In this document: piece after piece, positions 1 to 6,925 of the stretch
Layout: the number at the start of each line of letters is the position of its first letter
How positions within the stretch are numbered: position 1 is the stretch's first letter
Source: Sedimentitalea sp041224545
GTDB lineage: Bacteria; Pseudomonadota; Alphaproteobacteria; Rhodobacterales; Rhodobacteraceae
Direction of reading: 5' to 3'
DNA: 64,000 bases
Assembly: GCF_041224545.1 (NCBI RefSeq)
Contig: NZ_JBGFGP010000163.1
Span: forward strand, 1-64,000
Notes under the pieces: model-generated
The model's database searches: none
Seen by the model: only the letters and a program-made list of their open reading frames with translations
Told to the model about the DNA's origin: nothing
Program-made: the position numbers and the translations under genes

Positions 1-450
1 TCTGGACTCCGCGTTGCGCGCGGCGGTCGAACGGCACAGCGGCGATCGTCAAGGTCCCGTCCACCACTTCCACGCGCAGTGGTCATGACGGACATCACCA
101 TCATAGGGGCCGGTGTCGCTCCACTCCCCGTCCGCGCGGCCCCCGCCCCCGGACGCGGGCCGCGCGCGGCCGCGGCAGCCGCGGCAAGCGACGTGATCGA
201 GGACCCTGCCAGCGATCCGGGTGCGGTTCTGTCGCCGATGGTCGGCACGGTCTATATGCAACCCGAACCCGATGCCGCACCCTTTGTCACCGTGGGGGCC
301 AGCATTTCCGAGGGTGATACGCTGCTCATCGTCGAGGCCATGAAGACCATGAACCACATCCCGGCCCCGAAGTCGGGCACGGTCAAGCGCATCCTTGTCG
401 AGGATGGCGCAGCAGTGGAATACGGCACCCCGCTGGTCATCATCGAATAA
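1..450 (+). CDS. accB: Biotin carboxyl carrier protein of acetyl-CoA carboxylase (5' end outside window)
   Basis: This protein carries biotin between the carboxylase and transferase sites of acetyl-CoA carboxylase, the first committed step of fatty acid synthesis. The C-terminal biotinyl domain is clear: PMVGTVY, then EAMKTMN, whose biotinylated lysine codon lies at 343-345, then GTVKRILVEDG and a terminal IIE. An Ala/Pro-rich linker precedes it. The frame stays open to the left edge and the family is usually about 150-170 residues, so the true start probably lies outside. A GTG at 79 and an ATG at 85 are the first visible start codons, but starting there would remove the N-terminal domain. 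accC follows after 9 bases, the usual accBC pair. The residues before 79 look unusual for the family, so the N-terminal reading is uncertain. Confidence 0.85.
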   Translation, partial: SGLRVARGGRTAQRRSSRSRPPLPRAVVMTDITIIGAGVAPLPVRAAPAPGRGPRAAAAAAASDVIEDPASDPGAVLSPMVGTVYMQPEPDAAPFVTVGASISEGDTLLIVEAMKTMNHIPAPKSGTVKRILVEDGAAVEYGTPLVIIE

Positions 451-459
451 GGCGATCCC

Positions 460-1812
460 ATGTTTGACAAGATACTGATTGCCAATCGCGGGGAGATCGC
501 CTTGCGCGTGGTCCGCGCGGCGCGTGAAATGGGCATCGGCTCGGTCGCGGTACATTCCACCGCCGACAGCGACGCGATGCATGTCCGCATGGCCGATGAA
601 TCGATCTGCATCGGCCCGCCGCAAAGCAGCCAGAGCTACCTGTCGCTTCCCGCGATCATTTCGGCATGCGAAATCACCGGCGCGCAGGCGATCCATCCCG
701 GCTATGGTTTTCTCTCCGAAAACGCGAATTTCGTGCAGATCGTCGAAGATCACGGGCTGACCTTCATCGGGCCGACCGCCGAGCATATCCGCATCATGGG
801 CGACAAGATCACCGCCAAGGATACCATGAAGGCGCTTGGCGTTCCCTGCGTGCCGGGCAGCGACGGTGGGGTTCCCGATCTCGCCACGGCCGAACGAATC
901 GGTGCTGAAATCGGCTATCCGGTCATCATCAAGGCCACGGCCGGCGGGGGCGGCAAGGGCATGAAAGTCGCCAACAGCGCCGCCGAGATGGAGCGGGCGT
1001 TTCAGACCGCGCGCGCCGAGGGCAAGAGCAATTTCGGCAATGACGAAGTCTATATCGAAAAATACCTGACCACGCCGCGTCATATCGAAATCCAGGTCTT
1101 TGGCGATGGCAAAGGCAGGGCCGTGCATCTGGGCGAACGCGACTGTTCGCTGCAACGGCGCCACCAGAAGGTCTTTGAAGAGGCCCCCGGCCCCACGATC
1201 ACCCCCGAAGAGCGGGCCCGGATCGGCAAGGCCTGCGCCGACGCAGTCGCCAAGATCAACTATATCGGTGCGGGAACCATCGAGTTTCTCTACGAAAACG
1301 GCGAGTTCTATTTCATCGAGATGAACACCCGCCTGCAGGTCGAGCATCCGGTCACCGAGGGCATTTTCGGGGTCGATCTGGTGCGGGAACAGATACGGGT
1401 GGCCGCCGGCCTGCCGATGTCGTTCACGCAGGACGAACTCGCCATCAACGGCCATGCGATCGAGGTGCGCATCAACGCCGAAAAGCTGCCCAGCTTCTCG
1501 CCCTGTCCCGGCAAGATCACCCAGTATCACGCGCCCGGCGGGTTGGGTGTGCGGATGGATTCGGCGCTCTATGACGGCTATTCCATCCCGCCCTATTACG
1601 ACAGCCTGATCGGTAAGCTGATCGTGCATGGCCGCGATCGCCCCGAAGCGCTGGCGCGGCTGAACCGGGCCCTGGGCGAACTGATCGTCGATGGTGTGGA
1701 CACCACGATTCCGTTGTTCCGGGCCCTGCTCGCCGAACCCGACATCCACAACGGTGATTACAACATCCACTGGCTGGAACACTGGCTGGAAACCAATCTT
1801 ACCGACGGATAA
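460..1812 (+). CDS. accC: Acetyl-CoA carboxylase, biotin carboxylase subunit
   Basis: Biotin carboxylase uses ATP and bicarbonate to carboxylate the biotin on AccB, in the cytoplasm. The 450 residues match the usual AccC length. The N-terminal domain starts FDKILIANRGEIA. The ATP-grasp glycine loop AGGGGKGMK is at residues 161-169, and the metal/biotin-site block EMNTRLQVEHPVTE is at 287-300. The C-terminal domain follows without interruption. It is translated just after accB and probably in the same transcript. Identification is secure. Confidence 0.97.
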   Translation: MFDKILIANRGEIALRVVRAAREMGIGSVAVHSTADSDAMHVRMADESICIGPPQSSQSYLSLPAIISACEITGAQAIHPGYGFLSENANFVQIVEDHGLTFIGPTAEHIRIMGDKITAKDTMKALGVPCVPGSDGGVPDLATAERIGAEIGYPVIIKATAGGGGKGMKVANSAAEMERAFQTARAEGKSNFGNDEVYIEKYLTTPRHIEIQVFGDGKGRAVHLGERDCSLQRRHQKVFEEAPGPTITPEERARIGKACADAVAKINYIGAGTIEFLYENGEFYFIEMNTRLQVEHPVTEGIFGVDLVREQIRVAAGLPMSFTQDELAINGHAIEVRINAEKLPSFSPCPGKITQYHAPGGLGVRMDSALYDGYSIPPYYDSLIGKLIVHGRDRPEALARLNRALGELIVDGVDTTIPLFRALLAEPDIHNGDYNIHWLEHWLETNLTDG

Positions 1813-1847
1813 GGCAGGAGCAGCCCGGCCGCTCTCATGATACGCGG

Positions 1848-2480
1848 ATGACCCTGACACCCGAGATCCTGTTGCGCGGCTATACAATCGGGATTTTCCC
1901 GATGGCCGAGCAACGTGATGATGCCGAGATTTTCTGGGTCGATCCCAAACGTCGGGGCATCATTCCGCTGGACGGTTTTCATATCTCGCGATCCCTGCGC
2001 CGCCGCCTTCTGCGGTGCGGGTTCCAGATACGCGTGAATACGGCCTTTGCCGAGGTCGTGGACGGCTGCGCCGATCGCGCCGAAACATGGATCAACGCCG
2101 AGATTCGCGAACATTACATCGCTCTGCATCACGCGGGATACGCGCATTCGCTCGAGGTGTGGGACGATGACGAGCTTGTCGGCGGTGTTTACGGTGTCGC
2201 GATTGGTGCCGCGTTCTTTGGCGAGAGCATGTTTTCGCGCCGCACAGATGCGTCAAAAATCGCGCTCGCCTATCTGGTCGACCGGCTTCGCCTCGCCGGA
2301 TTCCGATTGTTCGACACGCAGTTTCTGACCGATCATCTCGCATCGCTTGGCGCAGTCGAGATCCCGCGCGGCGATTATCATCACCGCCTGGACAAGGCGA
2401 TCAGCGAGACCGGTGACTTTCTTGCACCGCAGGTGCCGGCCCCTCAGGACGTGATACAGCGCAACACCCACACATCGTAG
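1848..2480 (+). CDS. aat: Leucyl/phenylalanyl-tRNA--protein transferase
   Basis: Aat transfers Leu or Phe from charged tRNA to the N-terminus of proteins that start with Arg or Lys, marking them for ClpAP degradation (N-end rule). The 210 residues are typical of the alphaproteobacterial form. Family motifs include RGYTIGIFPMAE near the start, the FWVDPKRRGIIPL block, and GVYGVAIGAAFFGESMFS followed by DASKIAL. It lies 35 bases after accC on the same strand. Its last 37 bases overlap the convergent DUF2155 gene, so the two 3' ends share sequence. Confidence 0.95.
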   Translation: MTLTPEILLRGYTIGIFPMAEQRDDAEIFWVDPKRRGIIPLDGFHISRSLRRRLLRCGFQIRVNTAFAEVVDGCADRAETWINAEIREHYIALHHAGYAHSLEVWDDDELVGGVYGVAIGAAFFGESMFSRRTDASKIALAYLVDRLRLAGFRLFDTQFLTDHLASLGAVEIPRGDYHHRLDKAISETGDFLAPQVPAPQDVIQRNTHTS

Positions 2481-2812
2481 CGACTGTGGTCAAGCGCGTT
2501 CAAGGCCGGAGATGAGGCGATCATCCAGCCCTGGAAGTCGATCTCGGTCTCACCGGTATCGCGGATTATCATATACGCAAAGGCATCCCCGGTCGGGTTC
2601 TCGGCCGGATACCGGCAATCGGCGAGTTCGACAGTCAGGCCGAATGCGTCAACAGCCCCGCCGGATTGCACGCTGAAATCGATTGTCTTGCCATCCACCT
2701 TGTCCAGCGCACGGAGCACCGCCCCCGCCGCCGAAACCGCATTCTGGTGCTGCGCCGCAACAGGCGACGCAACGAAGGCACAAAGCGCCAGCGCGGCCAG
2801 GTTGCGGATCAC
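2444..2812 (-). CDS. DUF2155 domain-containing secreted protein
   Basis: This 122-residue protein has an N-terminal signal peptide ending near VAAQ (residues 18-21). The body matches the DUF2155 family, with a conserved CRYP and a C-terminal segment (FQGWMIASSPALNAL, then YDVWVL) typical of it. The function is unknown; export to the periplasm is inferred from the signal peptide. The start is a GTG that overlaps the mlaD stop as GTGA, so the two genes are probably translationally coupled. Its 3' end overlaps aat convergently. Confidence 0.85.
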   Translation of the reverse strand: MIRNLAALALCAFVASPVAAQHQNAVSAAGAVLRALDKVDGKTIDFSVQSGGAVDAFGLTVELADCRYPAENPTGDAFAYMIIRDTGETEIDFQGWMIASSPALNALDHSRYDVWVLRCITS

Positions 2813-3261
2813 TCGCCGTCTCCGCTTCCGGCGACAAATTTGACGAGCAGCGAAATCAGGCTCACGGCCCCTTGCGTGTCCTCGATCGTATCGCCCGCCT
2901 CCAGGTAGAACGGAGAACCGCCCGGCATGATTTCGACGAAATTGCCGCCCAGCAGCCCCTCTGACGACACCACAACAGCACTGTCATCCGGCACCGGTAT
3001 CCCGTCACGGACCGAAAATGTCGTATCGGCTCGATAGGTCTCGGGATTCAGGTCCACATTGGTCACGGTGCCGATCTTGACCCCGGCCAGTCGCACATCC
3101 GTGCCGACGCTGACACCCTCCAGCGACCGGAAACTCGCATTGAGTTCATACCCGGTTCCCGCACCGGAAAGACCCGTTGCCTGTCCGGCATACAAGGCAA
3201 ATGCAAGGGCCCCTGCCAGAACAGCACCGCCAACGGCGATTTCAGTTGTATTATGCGACAT
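2809..3261 (-). CDS. mlaD: MlaD-type MCE-domain lipid transport protein
   Basis: MlaD is the inner-membrane-anchored MCE subunit of the Mla pathway, which moves phospholipids between outer and inner membranes. The 150 residues have one N-terminal membrane segment (about 8-27), then an MCE domain with SVGTDVRLAGVKIGTV and the later LLGGNFVEIMPGG. I chose the ATG at 3261 because the anchor begins there; 33 further open codons upstream overlap NDUFA12 out of frame. mlaE, mlaF and mlaC are not in the window, so the gene sits apart from the rest of its system. It is probably co-transcribed with NDUFA12 and the DUF2155 gene. Confidence 0.9.
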   Translation of the reverse strand: MSHNTTEIAVGGAVLAGALAFALYAGQATGLSGAGTGYELNASFRSLEGVSVGTDVRLAGVKIGTVTNVDLNPETYRADTTFSVRDGIPVPDDSAVVVSSEGLLGGNFVEIMPGGSPFYLEAGDTIEDTQGAVSLISLLVKFVAGSGDGE

Positions 3262-3286
3262 GTCGCGCTCCGTTGATATGCAGGCC

Positions 3287-3670
3287 CTATTCCGGGCTCC
3301 ATGCTTCGTAGTCACGCTGGGGTGCCGGATGCGCCCGACGAAGCGAACCCGGTGGCGCATAGGCCGAAGCGGTACCGGTCAGGTTTTCGTGGTGTGGCTT
3401 TTCCCAGGGTTTATGCGCAAGCGGTTGTTCGGTCGGAGGCGCATCCCAGGTGTGATGAAGCCAGCCATGCCAATCCGGGCCAACCCGGCTGGCCTCGACT
3501 TCGCCGTTGAAGATGACCCATCTCTTGCTGCCATCAGTGTTCCTGTAAAACACGTTGCCCTGGCTATCCTCTCCCACCCGGATGCCCTTGCGCCAGGTAA
3601 AGATCTGGGTGTTGAGTGTCTGACCGTTCCACCAGGTCACAGCGCGAAGCAGAGAGTTGAGAATGCCCAT
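3287..3670 (-). CDS. NDUFA12-like NADH:ubiquinone oxidoreductase accessory subunit
   Basis: This 127-residue protein belongs to the NDUFA12 (B17.2) family, a peripheral accessory subunit of respiratory complex I in alphaproteobacteria and mitochondria. Diagnostic blocks are TWWNGQTLNTQIFTW, DSQGNVFYR, KRWVIFNGEVEASRVGP and WHGWLHH, with a Pro-rich tail. The rest of the nuo operon is not in the window. mlaD starts 25 bases downstream, so the minus-strand trio NDUFA12-mlaD-DUF2155 looks like one operon read from the 3671-3971 region. Confidence 0.92.
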   Translation of the reverse strand: MGILNSLLRAVTWWNGQTLNTQIFTWRKGIRVGEDSQGNVFYRNTDGSKRWVIFNGEVEASRVGPDWHGWLHHTWDAPPTEQPLAHKPWEKPHHENLTGTASAYAPPGSLRRAHPAPQRDYEAWSPE

Positions 3671-3802
3671 CGGAGTCTCCGTGAAATCACCACCGGTATG
3701 CCGTATCCATCAGCAAAGGTCCAGAGACAGCGCGTGCCGGTGTCGGGCCCTTCGACCCGATGCGCAGATGAACCCGGGTTCGACGCGACAATTGCAACCG
3801 GG

Positions 3803-3892
3803 CAAGCCGCTGTGAAGCGGCTTGGAAAACGTCTTTACAGACGTTTTCACGCGAATTCGAATTCGCGTATCCAAGGCCGTTCGAACGGCCTT
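3803..3892. repeat. Array of four perfect inverted repeats, the first three directly abutting
   Basis: Four complete inverted repeats of different sequence stand in a row. At 3803-3824 the arms CAAGCCGC/GCGGCTTG flank a 6-base loop. At 3825-3848 the arms GAAAACGTCT/AGACGTTTTC flank a 4-base loop. 3849-3868 is a loopless 20-base palindrome, and after 4 bases 3873-3892 is another. The first three share borders with no spacer. The last two share a TTCGAA centre. Two weaker repeats follow at 3896-3904 and 3907-3920. Each could fold in RNA or extrude in DNA. They lie in the mtnP leader or promoter. The function is unknown. Confidence 0.9.
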
Positions 3893-3906
3893 TTCCGGGA
3901 CCCGAT

Positions 3907-3920
3907 ATCAATGTGTTGAT
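3907..3920. repeat. Short inverted repeat ATCAA-N4-TTGAT
   Basis: Five-base perfect arms flank TGTG, about 50 bases upstream of the mtnP start. It continues the series of inverted repeats on its left. The half-site order is the reverse of the FNR box (TTGAT-N4-ATCAA), so it should not be read as an FNR site. Confidence 0.5.
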
Positions 3921-3971
3921 TTCCATAGACAACCTCGTCAGGGTTCAGGCGCAATATCATCGGAAGTAGCC

Positions 3972-4850
3972 ATGACCAAAACCAAACTCGGTGTCATAGG
4001 TGGATCGGGTCTGTATCAGATCGACGGCCTGAAGCATGCCGCTTGGCAACACGTGGAGAGTCCCTGGGGTGCGCCCTCTGATGCGGTGCTCACCGGCATC
4101 CTCGAAGGTGTCGATATGGTATTCCTGCCACGACACGGCAGAGGCCACCTTCACGCGCCGGGCACCGTTCCCTATCGGGCCAATATCGATGCGCTGAAAC
4201 GTCTGGGTGTCACGGATGTGATCAGCGTCTCCGCCTGCGGCTCTTTTCGCGACGAGATGGCCCCGGGTGATTTCGTGATCGTGGATCAATTCGTTGATCG
4301 TACCTTTGCACGCGACACGTCATTCTTCGGTACCGGCTGTGTGGGTCATGTCAGCCTTGCGCACCCGACGTGTCCCCGGCTCGGCGATGCCTGCGAAGCT
4401 GCGGCCCGTGATGCTGGCGTCAGGGTACATCGCGGTGGCACTTACCTGGCGATGGAAGGGCCGCAATTCTCCACGCTGGCCGAATCACGCATGTACCGTG
4501 AAAGCTGGGGCTGCGATGTCATTGGCATGACGAACATGCCCGAGGCGAAACTGGCCCGTGAAGCGGAGCTGTGTTATGCATCGGTGGCCATGATCACCGA
4601 CTATGACAGTTGGCACCCGGACCATGGCGAAGTGGACATTTCCGACATCATCACCACCCTGACGGGCAACGCGGACAAAGCCCGGTCGTTGGTCCGTCGT
4701 CTGCCCGAACTTGTCGGGGCAGAGCGCGAGCCTTGTCCTCATGGATGTGACCGTGCGCTCGACCACGCGATACTGACCGCGCCTGATGCTCGGGATCCGG
4801 AACTGGTGGCACGTCTGGATGCCGTTGCCGGGCGGGTCCTCGGGCGCTGA
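3972..4850 (+). CDS. mtnP: S-methyl-5'-thioadenosine phosphorylase
   Basis: MtnP cleaves 5'-methylthioadenosine with phosphate to give adenine and 5-methylthioribose-1-phosphate, in methionine salvage and polyamine metabolism. The 292-residue length is normal. Family motifs are GVIGGSGLY at the start, LPRHGRGH, VSACGSF, the substrate-binding block YLAMEGPQFST, and GMTNMPEAKLAREAELCY. I chose the ATG at 3972 because the family start motif begins there; the frame is open a further 50 codons through the palindrome array, which is unlikely to be translated. apt, downstream at 5651, could reuse the adenine released here. Confidence 0.95.
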   Translation: MTKTKLGVIGGSGLYQIDGLKHAAWQHVESPWGAPSDAVLTGILEGVDMVFLPRHGRGHLHAPGTVPYRANIDALKRLGVTDVISVSACGSFRDEMAPGDFVIVDQFVDRTFARDTSFFGTGCVGHVSLAHPTCPRLGDACEAAARDAGVRVHRGGTYLAMEGPQFSTLAESRMYRESWGCDVIGMTNMPEAKLAREAELCYASVAMITDYDSWHPDHGEVDISDIITTLTGNADKARSLVRRLPELVGAEREPCPHGCDRALDHAILTAPDARDPELVARLDAVAGRVLGR

Positions 4851-4952
4851 CATCGCTGCCGGCGTCGCTTGCGGACATCGCCACGGGATCTGTCTCGCTG
4901 GACAAATGCGATCGGGCATGGTGTCCTTCTGACGATAAACCCGGAGGAAACC

Positions 4953-5582
4953 ATGCCATTCGATCTCTGGCTCGCCTTTGCCGCCGCCTCGACTGCCTTG
5001 TTGCTGATCCCCGGACCGACCGTGCTGTTGGTTCTCAGCTACGCGCTGTCCAAGGGCCGCAGCGTTGCGATCGCATCGGCCAGCGGCGTCGCCATGGGCG
5101 ATCTCATTGCAATGACGGCCTCGCTCGCGGGGCTCGGGGCACTGGTGGCAGCCTCGGCAACCCTCTTCTCGATACTGAAATGGGCAGGTGCCGCCTATCT
5201 CGTCTATCTCGGCGTCAGGCTGGTGCGCAGCGCACCTTCGGCAGGGCTGGATACAGTCGCAACCGGACGGGACGTCACGCCCCGAGGCGTATTTCTTCAC
5301 GCGGCGGGCGTTACCGCGCTGAACCCCAAATCCATCGCCTTTTTCATCGCCTTCGTGCCTCAGTTCATCCAGGCAGGTGAACCGATGCTGCCGCAGTTCG
5401 CACTCCTGATCAGCACATTCGTGAGTCTCGCGGCGATAAATGCGCTGGCCTACGCGTTGCTGGCGGACAAGCTTCGGAAAACCGTGCGCAAGCCGGGCGT
5501 GATCACCGCGCTGACACGTGGCGGCGGTGTGACGCTGATCGGGATGGGCCTGTTTACCGCATTCCTGCGCCGGCCTGCCTGA
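4953..5582 (+). CDS. LysE/RhtB family translocator (amino acid exporter)
   Basis: This 209-residue inner-membrane protein has about six hydrophobic segments and the LysE/RhtB signature near the N-terminus (LLIPGPTVLLV), followed by GVAMGD and a central NPKSIAFF motif. Such proteins export amino acids or derivatives, but the substrate cannot be read from sequence. The ATG at 4953 is preceded by a good GGAGG at 4943-4947. It lies between mtnP and apt on the same strand, with no obvious functional link. Confidence 0.88.
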   Translation: MPFDLWLAFAAASTALLLIPGPTVLLVLSYALSKGRSVAIASASGVAMGDLIAMTASLAGLGALVAASATLFSILKWAGAAYLVYLGVRLVRSAPSAGLDTVATGRDVTPRGVFLHAAGVTALNPKSIAFFIAFVPQFIQAGEPMLPQFALLISTFVSLAAINALAYALLADKLRKTVRKPGVITALTRGGGVTLIGMGLFTAFLRRPA

Positions 5583-5583
5583 G

Positions 5584-5622
5584 CCACGGTTGCACCGCAA
5601 CGCGCAATAGGCCAAACCGTGG
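5584..5622. repeat. Inverted repeat between the LysE-family gene and apt
   Basis: Arms CCACGGTT (5584-5591) and AACCGTGG (5615-5622) are perfect complements separated by 23 bases, starting just after the LysE-family stop codon and ending 28 bases before apt. No T-run follows, so it is a weak terminator candidate at best. It might be a leader hairpin for apt. Confidence 0.35.
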
Positions 5623-5650
5623 GCGAGCGCCACAGCTAACCGGAGCGAAC

Positions 5651-6190
5651 ATGCCCAGAAACACCTCGGTCCGCGACTATATCCGCACGATCGCCGATTT
5701 CCCCAAGGAAGGGATCATGTTTCGTGACGTGACCACGCTGTTTGCCGATCCGCGCGGGTTTCGCATGGCAATCGACCAGATGCTGCACCCCTATGCCGGC
5801 GAGCAGATCGACAAGGTTGTCGGGCTGGAAGCCCGCGGCTTCATCCTCGGCGGGGCCATAGCGCATCAACTCAGTGTCGGGTTCGTGCCGATCCGCAAAA
5901 AAGGCAAGCTGCCCGGCACCACGATAAGTCAGGACTACAAGCTGGAATACGGTGAGGCGATTGTTGAAATCCATGACGACGCCATCCAGCCGGGCGAGAA
6001 AATCCTGGTGGTCGATGACCTGCTCGCCACGGGCGGCACCGCAGCCGCCGGCATCAGGTTGATCGAGCGTCTGGGCGGTGAGATCATCAGTTGCGCCTTC
6101 ATCGTCGATTTGCCCGATCTAGGCGGCCGCAAACTACTCGAAAACCTTGGCATGGACGTGCATGCGCTCTGCGCTTACGAGGGCGACTGA
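5651..6190 (+). CDS. apt: Adenine phosphoribosyltransferase
   Basis: Apt converts adenine and PRPP to AMP (purine salvage, cytoplasm). The 179-residue length is typical. The sequence shows the FPKEGIMFRDVT block, the GLEARGFILGG segment, the KKGKLPG loop, and the PRPP-binding motif ILVVDDLLATGGT. CGGAG precedes the ATG. With mtnP about 0.8 kb upstream, it gives a plausible route to recycle adenine from methylthioadenosine, although the LysE-family gene lies between them. Confidence 0.97.
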   Translation: MPRNTSVRDYIRTIADFPKEGIMFRDVTTLFADPRGFRMAIDQMLHPYAGEQIDKVVGLEARGFILGGAIAHQLSVGFVPIRKKGKLPGTTISQDYKLEYGEAIVEIHDDAIQPGEKILVVDDLLATGGTAAAGIRLIERLGGEIISCAFIVDLPDLGGRKLLENLGMDVHALCAYEGD

Positions 6191-6363
6191 TCGCGAAGCC
6201 ATCACAATCAGTTGACTGGATATCCCAAACTGCCGCTGCTTAGGGCCAAAGCGCCCAAGGTCAAGCGCATCGGCAACAAAAAAGGCATGATCCGGATAGG
6301 CTGACAGGACGTAATCCCCTCGATGTCACCAAGGGCATCTCTGATAAATCGAGGATGATTTCC

Positions 6364-6843
6364 ATGTTCCGCAAGACCATACTCTCCGTTACCTCTGCCA
6401 TGATGATTGCCGGAGCGGCATTTGCCGACGACGCGTCCAAGGATATTGTGGACACGGCGGTTGCGGCTGATGACTTCGACACACTCGTTGCCGCGGTGCA
6501 GGCCGCCGGGTTGGTCGAGACGCTGAAAGGCGAAGGACCGTTTACTGTGTTCGCGCCCACGGATGCAGCCTTTGCGGCGCTGCCAAAGGGTACCGTCGAA
6601 ACGCTGCTTGAACCCGAAAACAAGGATCAACTGGTCGCGATTCTGACCTACCATGTGGTTCCGGGCAAGGTCATGTCCGGTGATCTCAGCGACGGCATGA
6701 CCGCAACCACCGTACAGGGTGGCGATATCACGATCGATCTTGATAACGGTGTCATGGTCAACGATGCGACGGTCGTCGCCGCCGATATCGAGGCAGAGAA
6801 CGGCGTCATCCATGTGATCGACAAGGTAATCATGCCCAAGTGA
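6364..6843 (+). CDS. Secreted fasciclin (FAS1) domain protein
   Basis: The predicted protein is 159 residues with a signal peptide ending near GAAFA (about residue 20), followed by a single FAS1 domain: the FTVFAPTDAAFAALP block, then LTYHVVPGK, then a C-terminal NGVIHVIDKVIMP. Bacterial single-domain FAS1 proteins are periplasmic or extracellular and often linked to adhesion, but the role here is unknown. A GAGG at 6350-6353 gives proper spacing to the ATG at 6364 but abuts the ATG at 6355, so I chose 6364. Confidence 0.92.
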   Translation: MFRKTILSVTSAMMIAGAAFADDASKDIVDTAVAADDFDTLVAAVQAAGLVETLKGEGPFTVFAPTDAAFAALPKGTVETLLEPENKDQLVAILTYHVVPGKVMSGDLSDGMTATTVQGGDITIDLDNGVMVNDATVVAADIEAENGVIHVIDKVIMPK

Positions 6844-6856
6844 TGTCTTGCTGTTG

Positions 6857-6887
6857 AAAAAGGTCACCCGGTTCCGGCCGGGTGACC
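6857..6887 (-). terminator. Rho-independent terminator for the FAD oxidoreductase gene (minus strand)
   Basis: Perfect 10-base arms GGTCACCCGG (6862-6871) and CCGGGTGACC (6878-6887) flank a 6-base loop. On the minus strand the hairpin is followed by five T (6861-6857). It lies between two convergent genes. The T-run fits termination of the minus-strand gene; the hairpin may also slow plus-strand readthrough from the FAS1 gene. Confidence 0.8.
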
Positions 6888-6925
6888 GTCATCACCGGTC
6901 GCACCGCGACCGCCCGTCAGACCAT

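Larger units (their letters stand above)
3671..3971. other. Divergent intergenic region rich in palindromes
   Basis: These 301 bases separate the start codons of NDUFA12 (minus) and mtnP (plus), so they should carry both promoters. I see no gene. The mtnP-side half is packed with inverted repeats (annotated separately). A perfect 10-base palindrome lies at 3771-3780 (AACCCGGGTT). I could not assign a convincing -35/-10 pair to either direction. Confidence 0.6.

Noticed and set aside
49..1887. A 612-codon open frame on the minus strand opposite accB-accC
   Set aside because: accC is unmistakable on the plus strand. Long antisense frames arise easily in GC-rich genes with strong third-position bias, and the translated product has no family motif.
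3907..3920. A possible FNR site upstream of mtnP
   Set aside because: The half-sites are in reversed order (ATCAA then TTGAT), so it does not match TTGAT-N4-ATCAA.
3822..3971. An N-terminal extension of mtnP through the palindrome array
   Set aside because: The family start motif lies at 3972. The extension would encode the palindromes as a Thr/Arg-rich tail with no similarity to MtnP.
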